A DNA stretch of 64,000 bases from the NCBI GenBank assembly GCA_023627715.1, contig JAMAHW010000049.1, positions 186,001-250,000 of the forward strand, read 5' to 3'. The notes beneath the pieces were generated by a model that did no database searches, was not told the DNA's origin, and saw only the letters and a program-made list of their open reading frames with translations. How positions within the stretch are numbered: the stretch's first letter is position 1; the number at the start of each line of letters is the position of its first letter. Of the stretch, positions 43,601 to 57,782 are shown piece by piece. Source of the DNA: Periconia sp. R9002 (Eukaryota > Ascomycota > Dothideomycetes > Pleosporales > Periconiaceae). A program made the translations under genes and the position numbers.

Positions 43601-46399
43601 ACTTTTCTGATAGCAGGGTCGAGGGCCACGGGTGAATCTATCAACCCGAAAATTGAACTGCTTTCTTCGAGTGGTGGTGCAAAAACTATTCCTCGGACCT
43701 TGTCACCTACGAGCGCAATAGCACCATGGGCTGTTCTAGTTAACCCTTGCAATCCCACCAAAAACACGATCCATGTCGCGAACCAGTTCCGCCGGTGGCA
43801 ACACGTGTTTCCTAAAAGGCTCAAAACCGCGTCTGTCAAGTGGAAATCACTTTGTTCACCGGCAGCAGTTCCTCTGACGCATGAATATTTTCCATCTCCA
43901 GAACAGCTCGCGACAGAATACAATGAGAGTCCTTACAAGATTGTTCAGAATGACGACGAAGATGTACTGGAAGCCCCAAAATCTCGAGAGTCTCTTGTAC
44001 GTGAGCTTATCGCGTTTCGACTGTCACATGGGTTCCAGATACTTGTCGGCCCTGCCGTGGCAGAATACTCGGGCAGCAAGGAACAGGACATATCAAGCAT
44101 ATTCCATTCCGACTACATGACTCGTGACGGGGACACGGTCTTTATGAACGTGGGTAATACCATCCACCAGCTCGTCTGTGTTGCAGGAGGAGAGGTTGAG
44201 GTAAAACGGTACAGCCGGAAACCTACTACGGCTTTGGAATCATCTGCCGGAATTGATACGCCCTTCCCTTACAGGCCATACATACGCACTGCTTTGGAAG
44301 AGAAGTACCTTGCACGTGACATCATTTTGCGACCACCCCGAAGAGAGTACAATTGGAATTTTATCGACACATTCTTGGCTGGCTACCAGGATGAATTTTC
44401 GGATATTCTCCGATTCTGGAGAGCGCGGTTTGTGCTGATACCAGTTGAAATCCCAACCATTAGTCGTCGGCCGATGCCTATGCTCACCGAAGATTCCGAA
44501 GAAGAAATTCGCCTAGAAGGTATTCGTAAACTGACGCAGGTGTGGCAAAAGTATCGCTACATCCCACCTGAAGAGCGTCATTTTCAGGCTACCACAAGCA
44601 AAAAGCAAAAAGATCCCAATCCCCTTGCTATTGAATATCATACGCGGGACCCTTCCGCTATTGTCGCGGCAGGTAATGATAGCTCTCTGCTCAGTGATAG
44701 CGCTAGCGAGTTCCAAACTTCAATCTTCTCCGAAAGCGAGCAGTATCATACCTCGAATATCGATATCGAGAAGTTGGCGGAGGACATGCAGAGCGAGAAA
44801 GGAGTGCCTATGCTTGATCGACGTTGGCATTGGAAATTGCATCCCAGCTGTTTTCTCGGTTTTGATCTTACTAGCTGGCTTTTGTCCAATTTCAAAGACA
44901 TTACCACGCGTGATGAGGCGGTAAATCTTGGGAAACAGCTCATGTCCCAAGGTCTCTTTGTACACGTCCATGGACGCCATCAATTCCGGGATGGCAATTT
45001 CTTCTATAAGATGGCACCCGAATACAGAGCTCCTCGTCCCGAATCTCGACCTGGGTGGTTTGGCATGCGGAGAACGGATCGCTCTGTCCCCTCAACGCCT
45101 TCCTCTGAAGGCCCTCGAACTTCGCCACTTGCGTCGCGGAGTGCCAAATCCCGCCCCAGTACAAGTGACTCGTCTAGTCCAAGCTCCGAAAAAGATGGAG
45201 AAAAGACACCTACTCGCCAAGCTTCTCCGAAACGAAAAGTGCTTTTGTCGAACGCTATGCGTTATGACGTCGATCCACGTAAACGCTCATATCGCCCCGA
45301 AATCATTTCGTTGCATTATGATCGCCTTCACAATCCGGATAACTGTTACCACATCCGAATCGACTGGATGAATGTTACTGCTAAACTGATCGAAGATGCC
45401 ATTGTATCTTGGGCTACTAGTGTCGAGAAGTATGGACTGAAACTTATCGAGGTTCCAATTGCCGAAGCTTCCAACATCAAGGAAAACCATCCTTTTCGCT
45501 CGCCTTATATCATCAAACTTGCCCTACAGCCCCCACAGGACGAGCCTCAACCTGAAACACCTTACGATACTACAAGCTTTGCAGCGAGTCATACTAGGAC
45601 GGATAAATTTCCATATCAAAAGGCGTTATTGAGGAAGCTCAATTTCGTTCTGGACATAGAAGCGAAAGACTCCTTTCCCCCTGATGTCGAAGTTAACTAC
45701 TCGTGGGGTAGTCCCGACTATAAGTACACGCAATTCATTCACCGCAGCGGTGTTTTGCTGGTGCAGATCACATCTGATGGAAACTTTCTGCTCGGGGCAA
45801 ATCGATTAGCCCACAACCGGGCAAAGGATACGAGCCGCCTCAGACCAACAGACCCATATGACCACAAGCGTGTCACGACCGATACCGATCGAACGCCAGT
45901 GACGCCGGGCGAGCGCTCAAATCCTCATCGTTCGCCATTTTCAAGTCCTTTAGCTAGACCTGTGCAAGATTCCAATTTATTGCACTCGGCCCTCGACAGA
46001 TCAGTAATGTCACAGAACCAAAATCAGCACTCGTCAGCGCAGACACCCGAGCAGATCAAAGATGAAATGGAGGCCTTTTGCTTCGACGCCGCTCAGCTCC
46101 AGGCCTTCTACAAAGAAGCTCTGAAACCAACCATCATGCCTTCACCTTCCCCGCGTATCCAACCCGTACTGGACAATAATATTCCAGCATTGGGCTTGCC
46201 TCCGGCCATCAACATCCAAGGTGCAAGCCCTGGCGCAGGCGGTTGGTCCTTGAGCGGCAGCGTAATGGGAGGGGGAAGCAGTATAGCAGGAAGAAGGATG
46301 GGGAGCGATGGTAGTGATTCAAGACCAGGCATATTAGGCGGCAGGAGGAGAAGTGTTTTACCTGAGGAGATTGTTCTGCCTAAGCGCCCGGAATCTTAG
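40626..46399 (+). CDS. IML1: vacuolar membrane-associated protein IML1 (GATOR1/SEACIT subunit, DEPDC5 family)
   Basis: Iml1/DEPDC5 with Npr2 and Npr3 forms the complex that inactivates the Rag GTPase Gtr1 and so restrains TORC1 when amino acids are scarce. Exons are 40626-41120 and 41168-46399 with a 47-base intron between codons; the product has 1908 residues. The N-terminal domain (CTLWTHDDNFSKEDVV) is followed from about 190 by the SABA/structured region (RYVLFIQMSREMWDFDAEG). A Ser/Pro-rich disordered linker follows, then a DEP domain near 1365-1450 (HPSCFLGFDLTSWLLSNF, HQFRDGNFFYKM). The C-terminal domain (HYDRLHNPDNCYHIRIDWM) ends near 1760, before a Gly/Ser/Arg-rich tail. Length is in the usual range for filamentous fungi. 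Confidence 0.95.
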
Positions 46400-47412
46400 A
46401 ACTCTGCGAGTATTTCATAGTTATGATCAAGCATTGCTACGCTAGTTTCGTAGTCTTTTTTTATCTGGTAGGAAGTAGTATCGAGATACCACGTGGCCTG
46501 GCGATTTGAGAGCGCGAACATCCACTGTATCATCTTAGCTTGAATTGAAATGACATTGTATTCGCCAATTCTGAGTCCATAAATTGACAGGTATGATGTG
46601 TGAGCTTTTATAAGAAAGTTTGTGGTCTACAAGAATGGTGGTCAAAAGTGGGGTAGGTAGTCTAGACTAGCTACTCTTGCCTTAACGTAGTGCACTTCAT
46701 GTAGACTATCGCTAGAAACGAGCTTCATCAAACAAGCAGGATACTTATTGCGGGTACGAAGTTAGTTAAATGTAACTAGGGTGGCTACAGTACATGATTA
46801 GTGTCTTAATACGCCCCGCTACGTGGTGTCTCGATAACAAACAACTCTATACCTGGAGTTCAACATACAAAAAACACTGCTTGATGCTTGTTCGTACTAT
46901 TGATGTACCCGTCGAAAAATTCTTCAATGTTAAGGCCAACGAAGAATAGGCCGATCGCTGGAATAAGGCCCTACCCATTTGTGCAATGCGCTATATTCCC
47001 ATGTCCGTATCCGCAATCACATCTTAACTCTCGTAAGATCCATGTTCAAATAAGTATTGATAACCATGTTGCAGTATTGGACCAGCATCTAAACGTCTTT
47101 TATTTGTGACTGATGCATCAATTGATCTTGGTTTGTACGCAACAGATCTCCCAGATAATGACATGTAGAAAAATATTCGAGAATGCTTAGTTAACTACCG
47201 CGAAGAGCGCGCCAATGATGGAGATACAGGTAGGGCGAAAGTACAACGGAATAATTGATGTTCTATTCCGAAAAACTGCCAAGATATATACAAGTCATTT
47301 AGCACTTCCTGCTTGTTGGCATACAAGCCGACTCTATCTACTGATACGCTCTATTTCATCCCCAATGGTTATAAATCTAGAAATGGCCGCGTCTCACGAA
47401 GGCGAAATTGCT
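46400..47412. other. convergent intergenic region between IML1 and GH6
   Basis: Both flanking genes terminate here. The stretch is AT-rich with no supportable ORF. Confidence 0.5.
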
Positions 47413-48795
47413 CTAGAATGCGGGTTTGGCGTTCTTGAGCAGCATCTCGAAATAAGCCTGGTTCCACTGACCAGCTTCCGGAGAAGGCTTGTAAGCATCG
47501 GACAAACCGCAGAATGAGTCGTAGCGGGTAGCAGACTGGTCGCTAGTTCCGTCCGATTCACCACCTGGCTTACCCCAGACAAAAGCATCAACAAGATCAG
47601 AACCAGTATCAGCGGTGGGGCGGACACCAAAACCAGCACCGTTGACGTTGCACCAGTCACCCCACGCCGCACGAAGTCCAGTCACACCGTTACTAGGATT
47701 TTGTTAGCTTTACAGCTGCTAGTCCGGTGAAAATTGAAAACTTACCGGCCGGTATCGACGATAGCGTGGTTGGGCATGCCAGCGGTTTGAAGGGCAGCAC
47801 CAATAAGAGATACGTATGTTTTCTCGTTCTGGGCCTTGTTGTAAGGGGCATCTGGTGCAGTGGAGAACTCTCCGGGGGTGAGATCGCTGTATTGAGGTCA
47901 GATATTTATCTAGGAGTAACGTTCAGATGCAAACTTACAAAGCGTTCCAGCCGGCAATGTTGGTGGAGATACCACGGAGTTGGCTGGGAGATCCAGCACT
48001 CTTGTACACACTAGCAAGTTCTTGGGCACCGGGGGTGAGGTTGTCGTTCCAGCCTAGCCAGCCACCATGTCCAGCGTCCATATACATAATCACGTTGTCG
48101 AGATTGAGTTTAGTCAAGGCGTATTCAACACCCTCGCGGTAGCCTGCAGCAGAGTCCTTGCATGCTTGCTCGTCAATGTTGGTGACAAGGTTGGGAAGCG
48201 AATCAGGCTCAATGATCAACGCGAAAGCCTGATTGGGGTTCTCCTTGATGATTCCGGCAACCACTTTATATTGTCAGCTTCTGTTATTGATTGGAACTCG
48301 GGCAGTTTTACCATCAATATACTCAGTTTTGTACTTGTCAACCTCACCCACTGCGAGTTCTCCGTTGGAGGCTTTGGCGGCGCAATCACGGCCGGGAAGA
48401 TCGTAAATGACAAGACCCAAGATGTTTTCGCAAGGGATATTTGTAGCAATCTCAGTGGTAAGCTTCTGAATGTTCGCAATGGTGTCGCTATAAAGGCAGT
48501 CAGTATGTCATTTTTTGCCAATAGGATTCCGGCGGGCGTGAACGTACAGCCAAAGGAAAGTTCCCACGTCTGCAACCTTGGCAGCAGCCGTCTTCAAGCT
48601 GGCATCGCTTATGGCCTCGACAGCAGCCTCAACTTCGGCGCGGTAGAATGAGTTGGGGTGGAGAGTGTATGTTTTGAAGGGATTCTCGCTTCCGCTCAAC
48701 TTGACTGGAGCGTCACAAGCACGTTTTTGCGCGGGGGCAGGCAGAGCCGAAGCAGCGGTGGCAAGAGCCAAAAGGGAAGCTGTGGAAGTTCTCAT
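47413..48795 (-). CDS. secreted GH6 cellulase (cellobiohydrolase II-like), no CBM
   Basis: This enzyme hydrolyses cellulose from the non-reducing end with inversion. Five exons are 48795-48548, 48487-48312, 48263-47939, 47886-47746 and 47692-47413, giving 389 residues; every junction keeps frame. A signal peptide (residues 1-17) is followed by a Lys-Arg processing site. Family motifs are present: VIYDLPGRDCAA (catalytic acid Asp), IIEPDSLPNLVTN, MYMDAGHGGWLGW and ISTNIAGWNAF. The last exon carries WGDWCNVNGAGFGVRP and the WGKPGGESDG loop with Lys and Asp. There is no cellulose-binding module or linker, so it is the short form. Regulation by carbon catabolite repression is likely for the family. 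Confidence 0.95.
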
Positions 48796-51697
48796 CTTGA
48801 AAAGAGGGTGAGTGTCTCGAGGAAGAGGTAGGTAGTAAGTACTACAAATTGACTGGATGAGATGTTGTCGAGATACATCATGGTCTTATATACTTGAGCC
48901 AAGAGGGGAAGATTCAGCCTCTACACATAGTGATATATCGCAACGCGTGGGTCTTTATTATCTCGCTGCGGGCTTCCAGATTGCCATGACGGGTTTCAAC
49001 AAGCTCATTCGCTCACGCGGCTTGATGTTGGCTTAGAATCTTTCTGGAATATGGGAAAGTACATTACCAAGCTGACGATCGTCAGTGGAGAGTGATTGAG
49101 ATTGCGACGTCTTGGATGTTCCTACGTCACGGCTAGCGGGCCGTGTTGGAGTCGGGTACTTACCTGCATCGGTGAATTTCGATGGCTTGATGTAACTACT
49201 GTTCAAGCATTGCGGGGTTGCTTTCGCGAAAGTGCTTGTTATTAAATTCTTTCCTTTCTAGGCCTAGTAATATATCTCCCGTCCCAAAGGTGTTGTAGAT
49301 CGCAACCTCAAAGCATAAAGTGTTTGCTCAACTGTACAGAGGCATTCAACATCAAAAAGCAAACATGTTTGAATGCAGTGTATTATCTCGGAAGTTCCAG
49401 GGTTGCCTCGTACCGGAGCCAAGGGCCGGTAATAAACCAGGATGAAATGTGGTAAGATGCCCACTGATATGGTATTTCATAAACGTATAATCACAAATTC
49501 CCGGCTCACTGAACTCGGGGGCTTGTCTCATACATATTTTGCAGATCTTTAACTCCTTGGGATGCTGAAAACCGGGCTTGTTGTCTCAGCATTGGGGAAT
49601 GGCTGGGCAGGAAGCCCTTTTTGCCGCATGTCGACCCGGCTTTGGCTTCGCGGATAAATGCCCAGTAGCCAATGCCAACAAAGCAGCCAAGATCGGATCG
49701 ATCTCTAATATCTGGGGCACGCGTGAAATAAACAACAGACAGCGAAAAGCGTCATATGAGTCGAACGTGGCCAAGATAAGTTGGTGTGGTGGGTGAGTGA
49801 GTTATGTCGATCAAATCCGTAAGCGGAACCCTTTTAATTTTCGAGCGGGCGTTATAGGATCAAGTCGCACCACCAGCACATTGGATCTTCAGAGTTTGCC
49901 TATGCGAGCAGAACATTAAGAATCAAAACATGTGATAAACAACGCTGTGGTGTTGGTCGACGAGTATATGAAAACAGATAAGCAACTATCTAATGAAAGT
50001 GCACCGTGAGTGTTGTTGGAAAAGTGGACCCGTCTATTTGACTGTGGTGATGATTTGTGTTTGCGAAGATGGCGGTATGTAAATCTATTTTCGAGCAAAC
50101 CTTGGGCAGCATCGGAAAACGGCAACGTCTTGAGCAGTGTCATATAAAATACAGTGTCAAATTTACCTTGTTGATCGACATTGCTGAGCTACTGTTGCAG
50201 TGCTTGGAAGTACCAGGTTTGTCGCGCGGCGATCTTGGTACATCTGCAGTTTGGTTTGTTTAAAGTGTTTTTCGATTGGCCAGTGATGAGAAAGCATGAC
50301 GAATCCTTCAAGAGACACCATTTTCTTAGTGTCCAGAAACGACTTCGTAGATGGTACCCCCTTAAATGAGTAATCCATTCTATATGGAGACAAAATATGC
50401 TTATTTCAAGACCCATAAGCAATCCCTTCATTATTCATAAGCCTGTCATGAAGACAGCTTAAGCAAAACCTTCTGTAATCCTCAGGGAAAGGACACGAAT
50501 CGCGTTGATGAAAATGATAATCCCGAAGAGATAATCTACACATATTCCTTTTAGAAGCCTTCCTGATATCAAGCAGTATATTCTTTATATTAATGTTGAA
50601 TGAACTTCGTTTAAGAAAGGCGCAAAATTGCCAGAAGGCATACCTGTGGCACCATTTCGCATGACTAATAAACTCTTCTATATAATTTGTTCAAAAAGCC
50701 AGGTGTGAGCCGCAGTTGCTTATTTTATGATAGGTTTGTGTGTAAATTATTAGGAGGGGTTCTACCTCGACAAAAGCAAAATCCAAAAGCAAAAACCAAC
50801 AAAGGCGGACCACCTTAAAAAAAGCCTCATTTTGTGATAGGTATGTTCCAGAAGTACATAAACAAGGGCTAATTCCAGGTACATCCTTTCTCATAATCTC
50901 CTGTACTAAATGATTCCACAAAAGGAAGAAAACAATCTTGGAACATCCCCCACCCCGTCCAAACTATTATCGAAAGTGTTTTCCTCGTCGCAATTGATTG
51001 GTGTAACCAATCTATTATAAAAACTGCCGGGACACGCGTCATGCTGAGCCCAAGCAGAGCCAGGAGTACTGAAAGTGCAGATCTCCCCCCTCAATATACA
51101 TGGCTTAGCTCTTTGGGTTTGTCGGAAACTTCTGTAGCCCTACGTTTTAAGCACACTATTGTATGTTTCTATTTCTTGAGAAGTGCAGAGACAGAAGCAT
51201 GAAGCCTGCTTCTTCGACAGTGTAAACATTTTTTATTTGCAGATAAGACCGAAGCAAACATCCTTTATTTATAATCGTCTAAAGCTTTGGAGGAATCGAT
51301 AAAGTTGTGAGAACTGAATTTATCGTTTATTAAAACATATCTGAACCTACCTACCATTGCCCCCCAATGTTGCTGAGCATGCGCTCCAACCACCTGACGT
51401 AATTGGCAAAGTATGAGTGTGACAAGGTGATGGATGTGTATATGTGTGTATTGGGTATGCTAGCTAGCTATGTGCCTATATCTATGGATGTCCGGCTCGT
51501 CCGCGCCTTCCTCCCCTCAGGGTGCATACCCTCACAATGAGCGATTGGTTAAGTGCGGAAGGTGTAAGAACATCGGTCACGTTTCCCGGAGATGACAGCT
51601 GTTTGATTATTGCTAAAAGGTTGCTCTAAATCACGCTGATACGAGAATGGGCATACCTTGATAGTAATTTGATGTATCTTGGCATTAACTGCTGATA
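48796..51697. other. long gene-poor region between GH6 and ABC transporter
   Basis: The left part is the GH6 promoter. From about 50390 to 51360 the sequence is AT-rich with no protein-like frames, which may be a decayed repeat. Small ORFs, such as the one at 49578-49796, have no domain. The right end is the 3' flank of the ABC transporter. Confidence 0.5.
48885..48892 (-). promoter_or_regulatory. TATA box of the GH6 gene
   Basis: TATATAAG on the minus strand lies about 90 bases upstream of the GH6 start codon. A CreA-like GCGGGG is further upstream at 49212-49217. Both are motif matches only. Confidence 0.5.
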
Positions 51698-54600
51698 TCA
51701 AGAGTCCAATGCTTGCGCTTTGCACATATCCCAATACACGCCCCTCTTCCCTATTAAATCCCCATGAGTCCCGTATTCTAAAATCACACCTCCCTCGCCC
51801 ATGACATATATCCGATCAGCCCGCTTCACCGTCGCTAGTCGATGCGCAACCGCAATAATCGTCAGCGATCTGCTGCCGCCCAACTGTTCGATAGCCTTCT
51901 GTACTAAGCCTTCGCTGATGCTGTCTAGGCTATTTGTTGCCTCGTCTAGCAGCAATAACTGCGGGTTCCGGAGTAACGCTCTCGCAATGCACAAACGCTG
52001 TTTCTGCCCTCCCGAAAAACTTGAGTGCGTGCCTGCCGAAATGGGTGTATCGAAGCCTTGAGGAAGTGAAGTGATAAATTCGTAGATCTCGGCTGTCTTG
52101 CACGCTGCATCAATGTCGCTTTGTGGGGCGGAGGTACCAGGTGCTATACCGAGGGTTATATTCTCACGCACTGTACCGGTGAACAGAGTGGGTTCTTGCG
52201 CTACAAGGCCACATAGGGAACGATAATGCGGCAAGGAGAGACTGGTAATATTCCTATCGTTGATCAGGATGGCACCGCTGTCAACATCGTAGAATCGTTC
52301 GAGAAGCGAGATAATTGTCGTCTTGCCGCAACCCGACGGACCAACAAATGCCACATATTGTCCTGGTTCCACAGTGAAAGACAAGTCGCTGTAAACGGGC
52401 GTCATTCGAGTTGGATATTGGAACCTGACATTCCGGAACTCGAGTTTGCAACCATGAGCTTCATGCTTCTCATCATCGCGGCTAGGCGACAGTATTTCAG
52501 AGCCTTGACGATACCCAAGGATGCGATTTGCCGCTGCAGTAGCATTCGCAACATTCGGGCCATAAGCGAGAAACTGACCTGCTGCTTGAGCACCTTGAAT
52601 AAGGGCGGCATAGATGAGGAAGAACTGCAATGGTTCATATTCTCTACGCGCTAAGAGTTGGCCGCCGTACCAAAAGCCGAGAGCCATTGAACACAGTTGC
52701 AAACTATCGCTTAAGGCAAAGACTAGGACAGTGAAACGCCCACTCATGAAAGCCTCGCGGATATGGCTTTTCAACAGGGTATCGTACTCTTTTGAGATGG
52801 TGTTTTCAAGAGTGAGAGCCGTTACGGTTCGGAAAGAAGTGATTGCTTCGGCAGCAAATTTGCTCGATTTAACAAAGACTTTCTCATTCATCGCGACAAA
52901 CAACATCTCATAACGAACGCGGAAAAAAGCAGCGACCACAATGACGGGCATGGAAGCGAAGAAGATCACAAGACTAAGTTTCCAGCCGAAGACAAAGCTG
53001 ACAATGGCACAGCCAAGGAGGTTGAAGACGGCTATCAGAGGGAAGGCAACGTTGACCCCCAACAACTCCTGCAGTTGCTGAGGATCCCTTCCCAGCTGCT
53101 CCGTCACACTCCCAACCGCATGGTCTTCTTCGTCAAACCACCGAATCGGTTTCGCGAGAACGTCGTGGAATGAGCTTTTCCTATATTCCGCGCTAAGGTT
53201 GAAGGAGATGGTCGTGCTGCAATAACCGATGGTGGCGTATGAGATGGCCGCGCCGATGGCTAGTATGAACAGCATCAAGGACCAAAACCTCCCGGAATGA
53301 GACAATTTGGCACTGTCTGTTTCATTGAAAACGGCGACGACGTGAGAGAAGAGCCATGCTTGAATCGGAACAGTAGCACCTGCGCCGATGGCACCTGCGA
53401 GAGTGAAGAAATATAGCGGGTAGTAGCGTTTTTGCTCGGACAACAATCGTCCAACAGACCGAAATCGCATTTTTTCTTTCGCTTTGTTCGGTTGATCGTC
53501 GGGTTCTATATGCTGTGGCACGTCTACTTGTGGGTTGATACTTTGACTTTTAGGATCATCTTGGTGCTCAGAGGCCTCTTCATCTTTCGAATCACCGATC
53601 TCGAGGTTTGAGGCCTTGACCAAGTTAGAATAAACCCCATCGTTGTTTGCCATCAAATTCTGGTGAGAACCCTGTTCAACGACTGTCCCGTCATTCATGA
53701 CGATGATATGATCGGCACGGCGAATAGTCGATAAGCGATGAGCTATAATGATTGTTGTTCTCCCTTTAGAAGCACGGTCTAGTGCTGCAGTGACAAGCTG
53801 TTCACTACGAGCGTCGATCGAGCTTGTTGCTTCATCAAATATAAGAATCGGGGGCCGTTTGATGATGCTGCGCGCAATGGCAAGTCGCTGACGTTGTCCT
53901 CCGGACAGTCGTATCCCACTCTCTCCGATAGTAGTATCGTACCGGGAGGGTAACTCTTGAATGAACTCATCCGCAAAAGCTTCTTGGCATGCTTCCTTGA
54001 CCATAACAAGCATTTCCGATCTTGAGACTGTTTCCCACGGGGAACCAATGAGACCTTTTACGACATTTTCAAAGATAGTCTCGTTGAACAGAACCGGCTC
54101 TTGCTGTACGAGGCCTATCTGGGTGCGCCACCACTTGCGGTTGATAGCTTCCAGATTATGCTCACCCAGCAGGATTTTACCGGAATTTTGGAAGCTATTG
54201 TCTGTTGTCGTGCCGTTCTCAGTCCCTGGCGTAACAGTCGCTTTTGGCTGTTTTTCATTGACGTCTGACAGGTCATACCATCTTTCTAGGAGAGCAACTA
54301 TAGTACTCTTTCCACACCCAGAAGGACCAACAAGGGCTGTTACCTCGCCACTTCGTATTGTGAGATTGATACCTTTAAGGACTTCAGCCTCCGGTCTGCT
54401 CGGATACGTAAAGCGTGCGTCGTGAAATTTGATATCTTCTGTAGCTTTGACTTCAGGGGCTTGCATGCCACCATCGTTCGATTTTGGCGAGTCTATTATT
54501 TTAAAACATGCTACTGATGCAGAGGATGCTTTGGTAATTGACTGCAGAGGTGTGAAGATGCTACCCACACCTGATAGCACTATGAGAACAGAGAAAAGGA

Positions 54601-55599
54601 CGCTACACGTGAAATTAGGTATGAATGATGTGGGTAGTGCAGATACGTAGACACTTACATAATTAGAGCGTTGATGCCTGAAAGCAGGCCGTGAGTGTAG
54701 AACATAATGCCCGCCCAGAATGTGAGCGCCATGTTAGCGTAGGTCGCAAAAAATGCGGGCCAAAATTGGAGTGAGACCAATCTGGCAAGCTTGGAGCCAC
54801 TATCTTGTGCTTCATTTACGTGTTTATTGTGCCACAGTGAGGCTTTCTCTTCCGCTCCAAGTGATTTGATAGTTCGGATACCACGCAAGACTTCGCCTGC
54901 CACGCCAGAAGACATTGCGTTTTTCGTAATTATGAAAACATAACCTTTGATGAGATGCGGCATTGTAAATTTGAGCAAGGCGAGGACAAAAACAATAACC
55001 ACGCTTGAAACGAGCGTTAGCTTCCACGAGTACACGAAGGCTATGATATAAGCTGAGATGACAAGGGAGAAGCTTTGGAGCATCAAACCAAGCTTATCTG
55101 ATATAGCCATCTGAATGGTGTTGGCAATGTTTGTGAGGGCATCTGTCGCCTCACCCGCAGGCAGTTTGTCAACGACGCTTACGGGGAGTTCAAAAAGGGC
55201 GGAGAGGTAGGCAAGGCGAATAGCCGCCGAGATGCGAATGCCGCTCATGCGAAAGGCGTAGATTGAAACATATCCGAGGATGAATTTCCCAAGAAATAAA
55301 CAGAAAATGTAGAGGGCGTTCAAGTTTACGCTGGCGTGAAATTCGGCCTCGGTAACAGCCGATCCAGGGGCAAAGTAGCCAGTGAAGCTGCCCGCGAGCT
55401 CACCGAAGACAATATTCATGATTGGTAATGCTGCACCTGCAGCTACTGAGAAAATCGCAGCTATTCCCATGAGAAATCTGTCCAGCCATGTCGAATAGCT
55501 GAGGATTCGAAGAAAACTGCCTTCGCCTTGTTTCGCTTGGAAGACCTTCGCCACTGCCTGCGGCTTTTCCTTAGTGTCATTGCGCTTAGCATTTCTCAT
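51698..55599 (-). CDS. full-size ABCB multidrug exporter (P-glycoprotein-like)
   Basis: This is a (TMD-NBD)x2 ABC exporter of 1281 residues. Exons are 55599-54659 and 54602-51698 with a 56-base intron. NBD1 has Walker A GPSGCGKST near residue 405, signature IRLSGGQRQRL near 546 and ILIFDEATSSID. NBD2 has GPSGCGKTT near 1066, signature SSFSGGQKQRLC near 1178 and LLLLDEATNSLD. Both halves start with six membrane helices; the first 40 residues are hydrophilic. An acidic, Gln/Ser-rich linker joins the halves. All catalytic Glu residues follow the Walker B Asp, so both sites look active. The family exports lipophilic drugs, toxins or peptide pheromone; specificity is unknown. The gene has an in-line neighbour only far away. 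Confidence 0.95.
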
Positions 55600-57782
55600 G
55601 GCGATGGAACTCCCGTGTTAATTGGAACATGAATGGAACGAAAGGTGACGATGGTGGTGAAAACACAGTCGGATGGATGATTGTTTCTCTCAGGTGCTAC
55701 CCCTTTGAAGGGATGACAGGGTAAATGCAGACCCTGAATGCCCATTGGACAAGTTTGTCACAGAGTCGCGCGAGAGGTGCAACGGCAGCTATGATATTTC
55801 TATGGATTGTTATATTAAGTTTTTGATGAATGGTGCCAATACGCATTTGCATGAGGAAACAATACCGTTTTTCGTATTTTGGAAAATATACGGCGAACAT
55901 TTGAGCCCAACTGTGACGAAGTCACGTGACACCACCACTTGCAAGCCAAACCACAAACATTTGCCTAAAAACATCATCGATGCAGCTGTCGACGACTGAA
56001 CACAGCATGAAAATCTTATCCGTTTGTGTCAGTTTACGTGCAAGAACGGCCGGTCCTAGCTGCAATAACGAATGATCTGTCCTGCGAGTCAGAAGCCCAC
56101 GGACTGACTCTCGAACCTTACGTTAAACAATATCGAGTATGTGGGATCTCAAGGATCGCAAGAATCATGATCCTTATGAGTACCGACTATTCACTGAGAC
56201 ATCTGAACATGAAAAGAAGTAGAGTACTGGCATCCGAGGAAAAGAATGAGCATCAGGGGACTCTGAGATTATAGGAACTCACTACAGCTTTGCAACATGG
56301 ATTGCCCCTAAAATCCCCCTGCCGCTTGATATTTACCTCCGGCACTAATATATTGCTCAAAACACGCGTAGTACGTCGCATCCGAGGCACTGTTTTCCAC
56401 ATCGGCGCCATTGTCGGACGATTTTACACCCGACTTTTATGTTTACGCACGAGAGGGCTACTTCCATTGATTTGGCCCCATCCCCTGACTTTATTCACTT
56501 AAACGTGAGACAGACAATTAAGGAAGTAAAAGGACTGGCGTTAACGTGGGGGAAATCACGCCGTCTCGTCGCGTCACTGAACCGGTCTCAACGAGGAGCT
56601 ATCCTTGATGAAAATTGCAACCCTTCTTAACGCACCGTGCCATGGGGAGAGGGCACCCACGACTTCAGCGTTAGGGAGAAGGGTGCCGCCGCAATGTGCT
56701 GCGCCGTACACGTAGGAATCGGGCGAGATCTAGTTCACATGCGCGCCGAGGGCTTAATGACCGTAACGGGAATCCACGTTGTTGGAACGCTGAGCGCCTT
56801 GTCCTCGTAACACAAGATCTAAAGGATTGCTTGCTTGCGGCGTAGATATGCGCGACACAACTCAGATCATACTGAAGGGTTTAGGTATCTGCCGGTTCCA
56901 GAGTCTAGAACTCGAATGACCCGTCGACGCCCATGAGTCGTGAGTGCGTACCGTGCGCATGTGTACATTGCGGCAATAGTTCTGGGCTTCACCGCACCCA
57001 ACGAATTTTTGTTGTTGTTGTTGGAAGTGGCGTTATCAACGGGCGGTTGGTGTCTGCGACGGCTCGGTGACATTTCAGAGTTTATTATTCGTCCGAGCTT
57101 GGATTCGGATGAGCCTGTTCCAGAATCCAAGCCTTTCCAAGCTCAGCTTACTCCTCCCCCCGCCCCCGCAAAAGACTAATAAGCTACCGTTTCGATTGGA
57201 CTAGGCTATCCTTGCTTCTCATTTCTCTAACGGGAGCTATCTTCATGGGCCATTAAATGCCTCTGATTGTGGGATTCAAAGTTATACAAGTCAACGTATA
57301 CCAGCATCTCAGTTTGTTGGATACGTTTGCCAATTTTTTGAATGTTCAAGGGTATCTGCCGTGGGACGGAAGGATCCAATCTGTTTCTGGGAGAGACGTC
57401 TTACTTACACCGCGTAAGCTTTCTATGAGGCTAAAGGCTTGCACGGGCCCACGGGGATCGCCCGATGCTTACTTGAAGTAAGCGCTAGTGGAAGAATCCT
57501 ACGATTGTCCCGCCCTGTAAGCTTTGTTCTTCCTAGTGTCTTGTGCTTCCCACTCAAGGAGCGATACAGATCAAGCTCGTGGTATTCACTGGGTGTCTCT
57601 TGGAAGGGTTATGGCCTCAAATTTGCGAGATATTAGGCGTAGCAGCGCTACATAGCATTCGTGGTACATAGACAAAGATATACATATTAAAATCAAGCGC
57701 TTTTTGACTCCTTATGCTGCCCAACAAAAGCTCGCGTCGAAGGAAAGACACTTCGTAATGATTCTCGCTGTAATCAGAGTAT
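55600..57782. other. gene-poor intergenic region
   Basis: The first part is the promoter of the ABC exporter. No gene is supported. A frame at 56940-57179 has a hydrophobic stretch and a Pro-rich end but no ATG start. It could be an orphan exon. Confidence 0.45.

Noticed and set aside
56940..57179. Possible small membrane protein
   Set aside because: The frame has a hydrophobic stretch but begins at GTG with a stop just upstream and no ATG; no splice partner was found.
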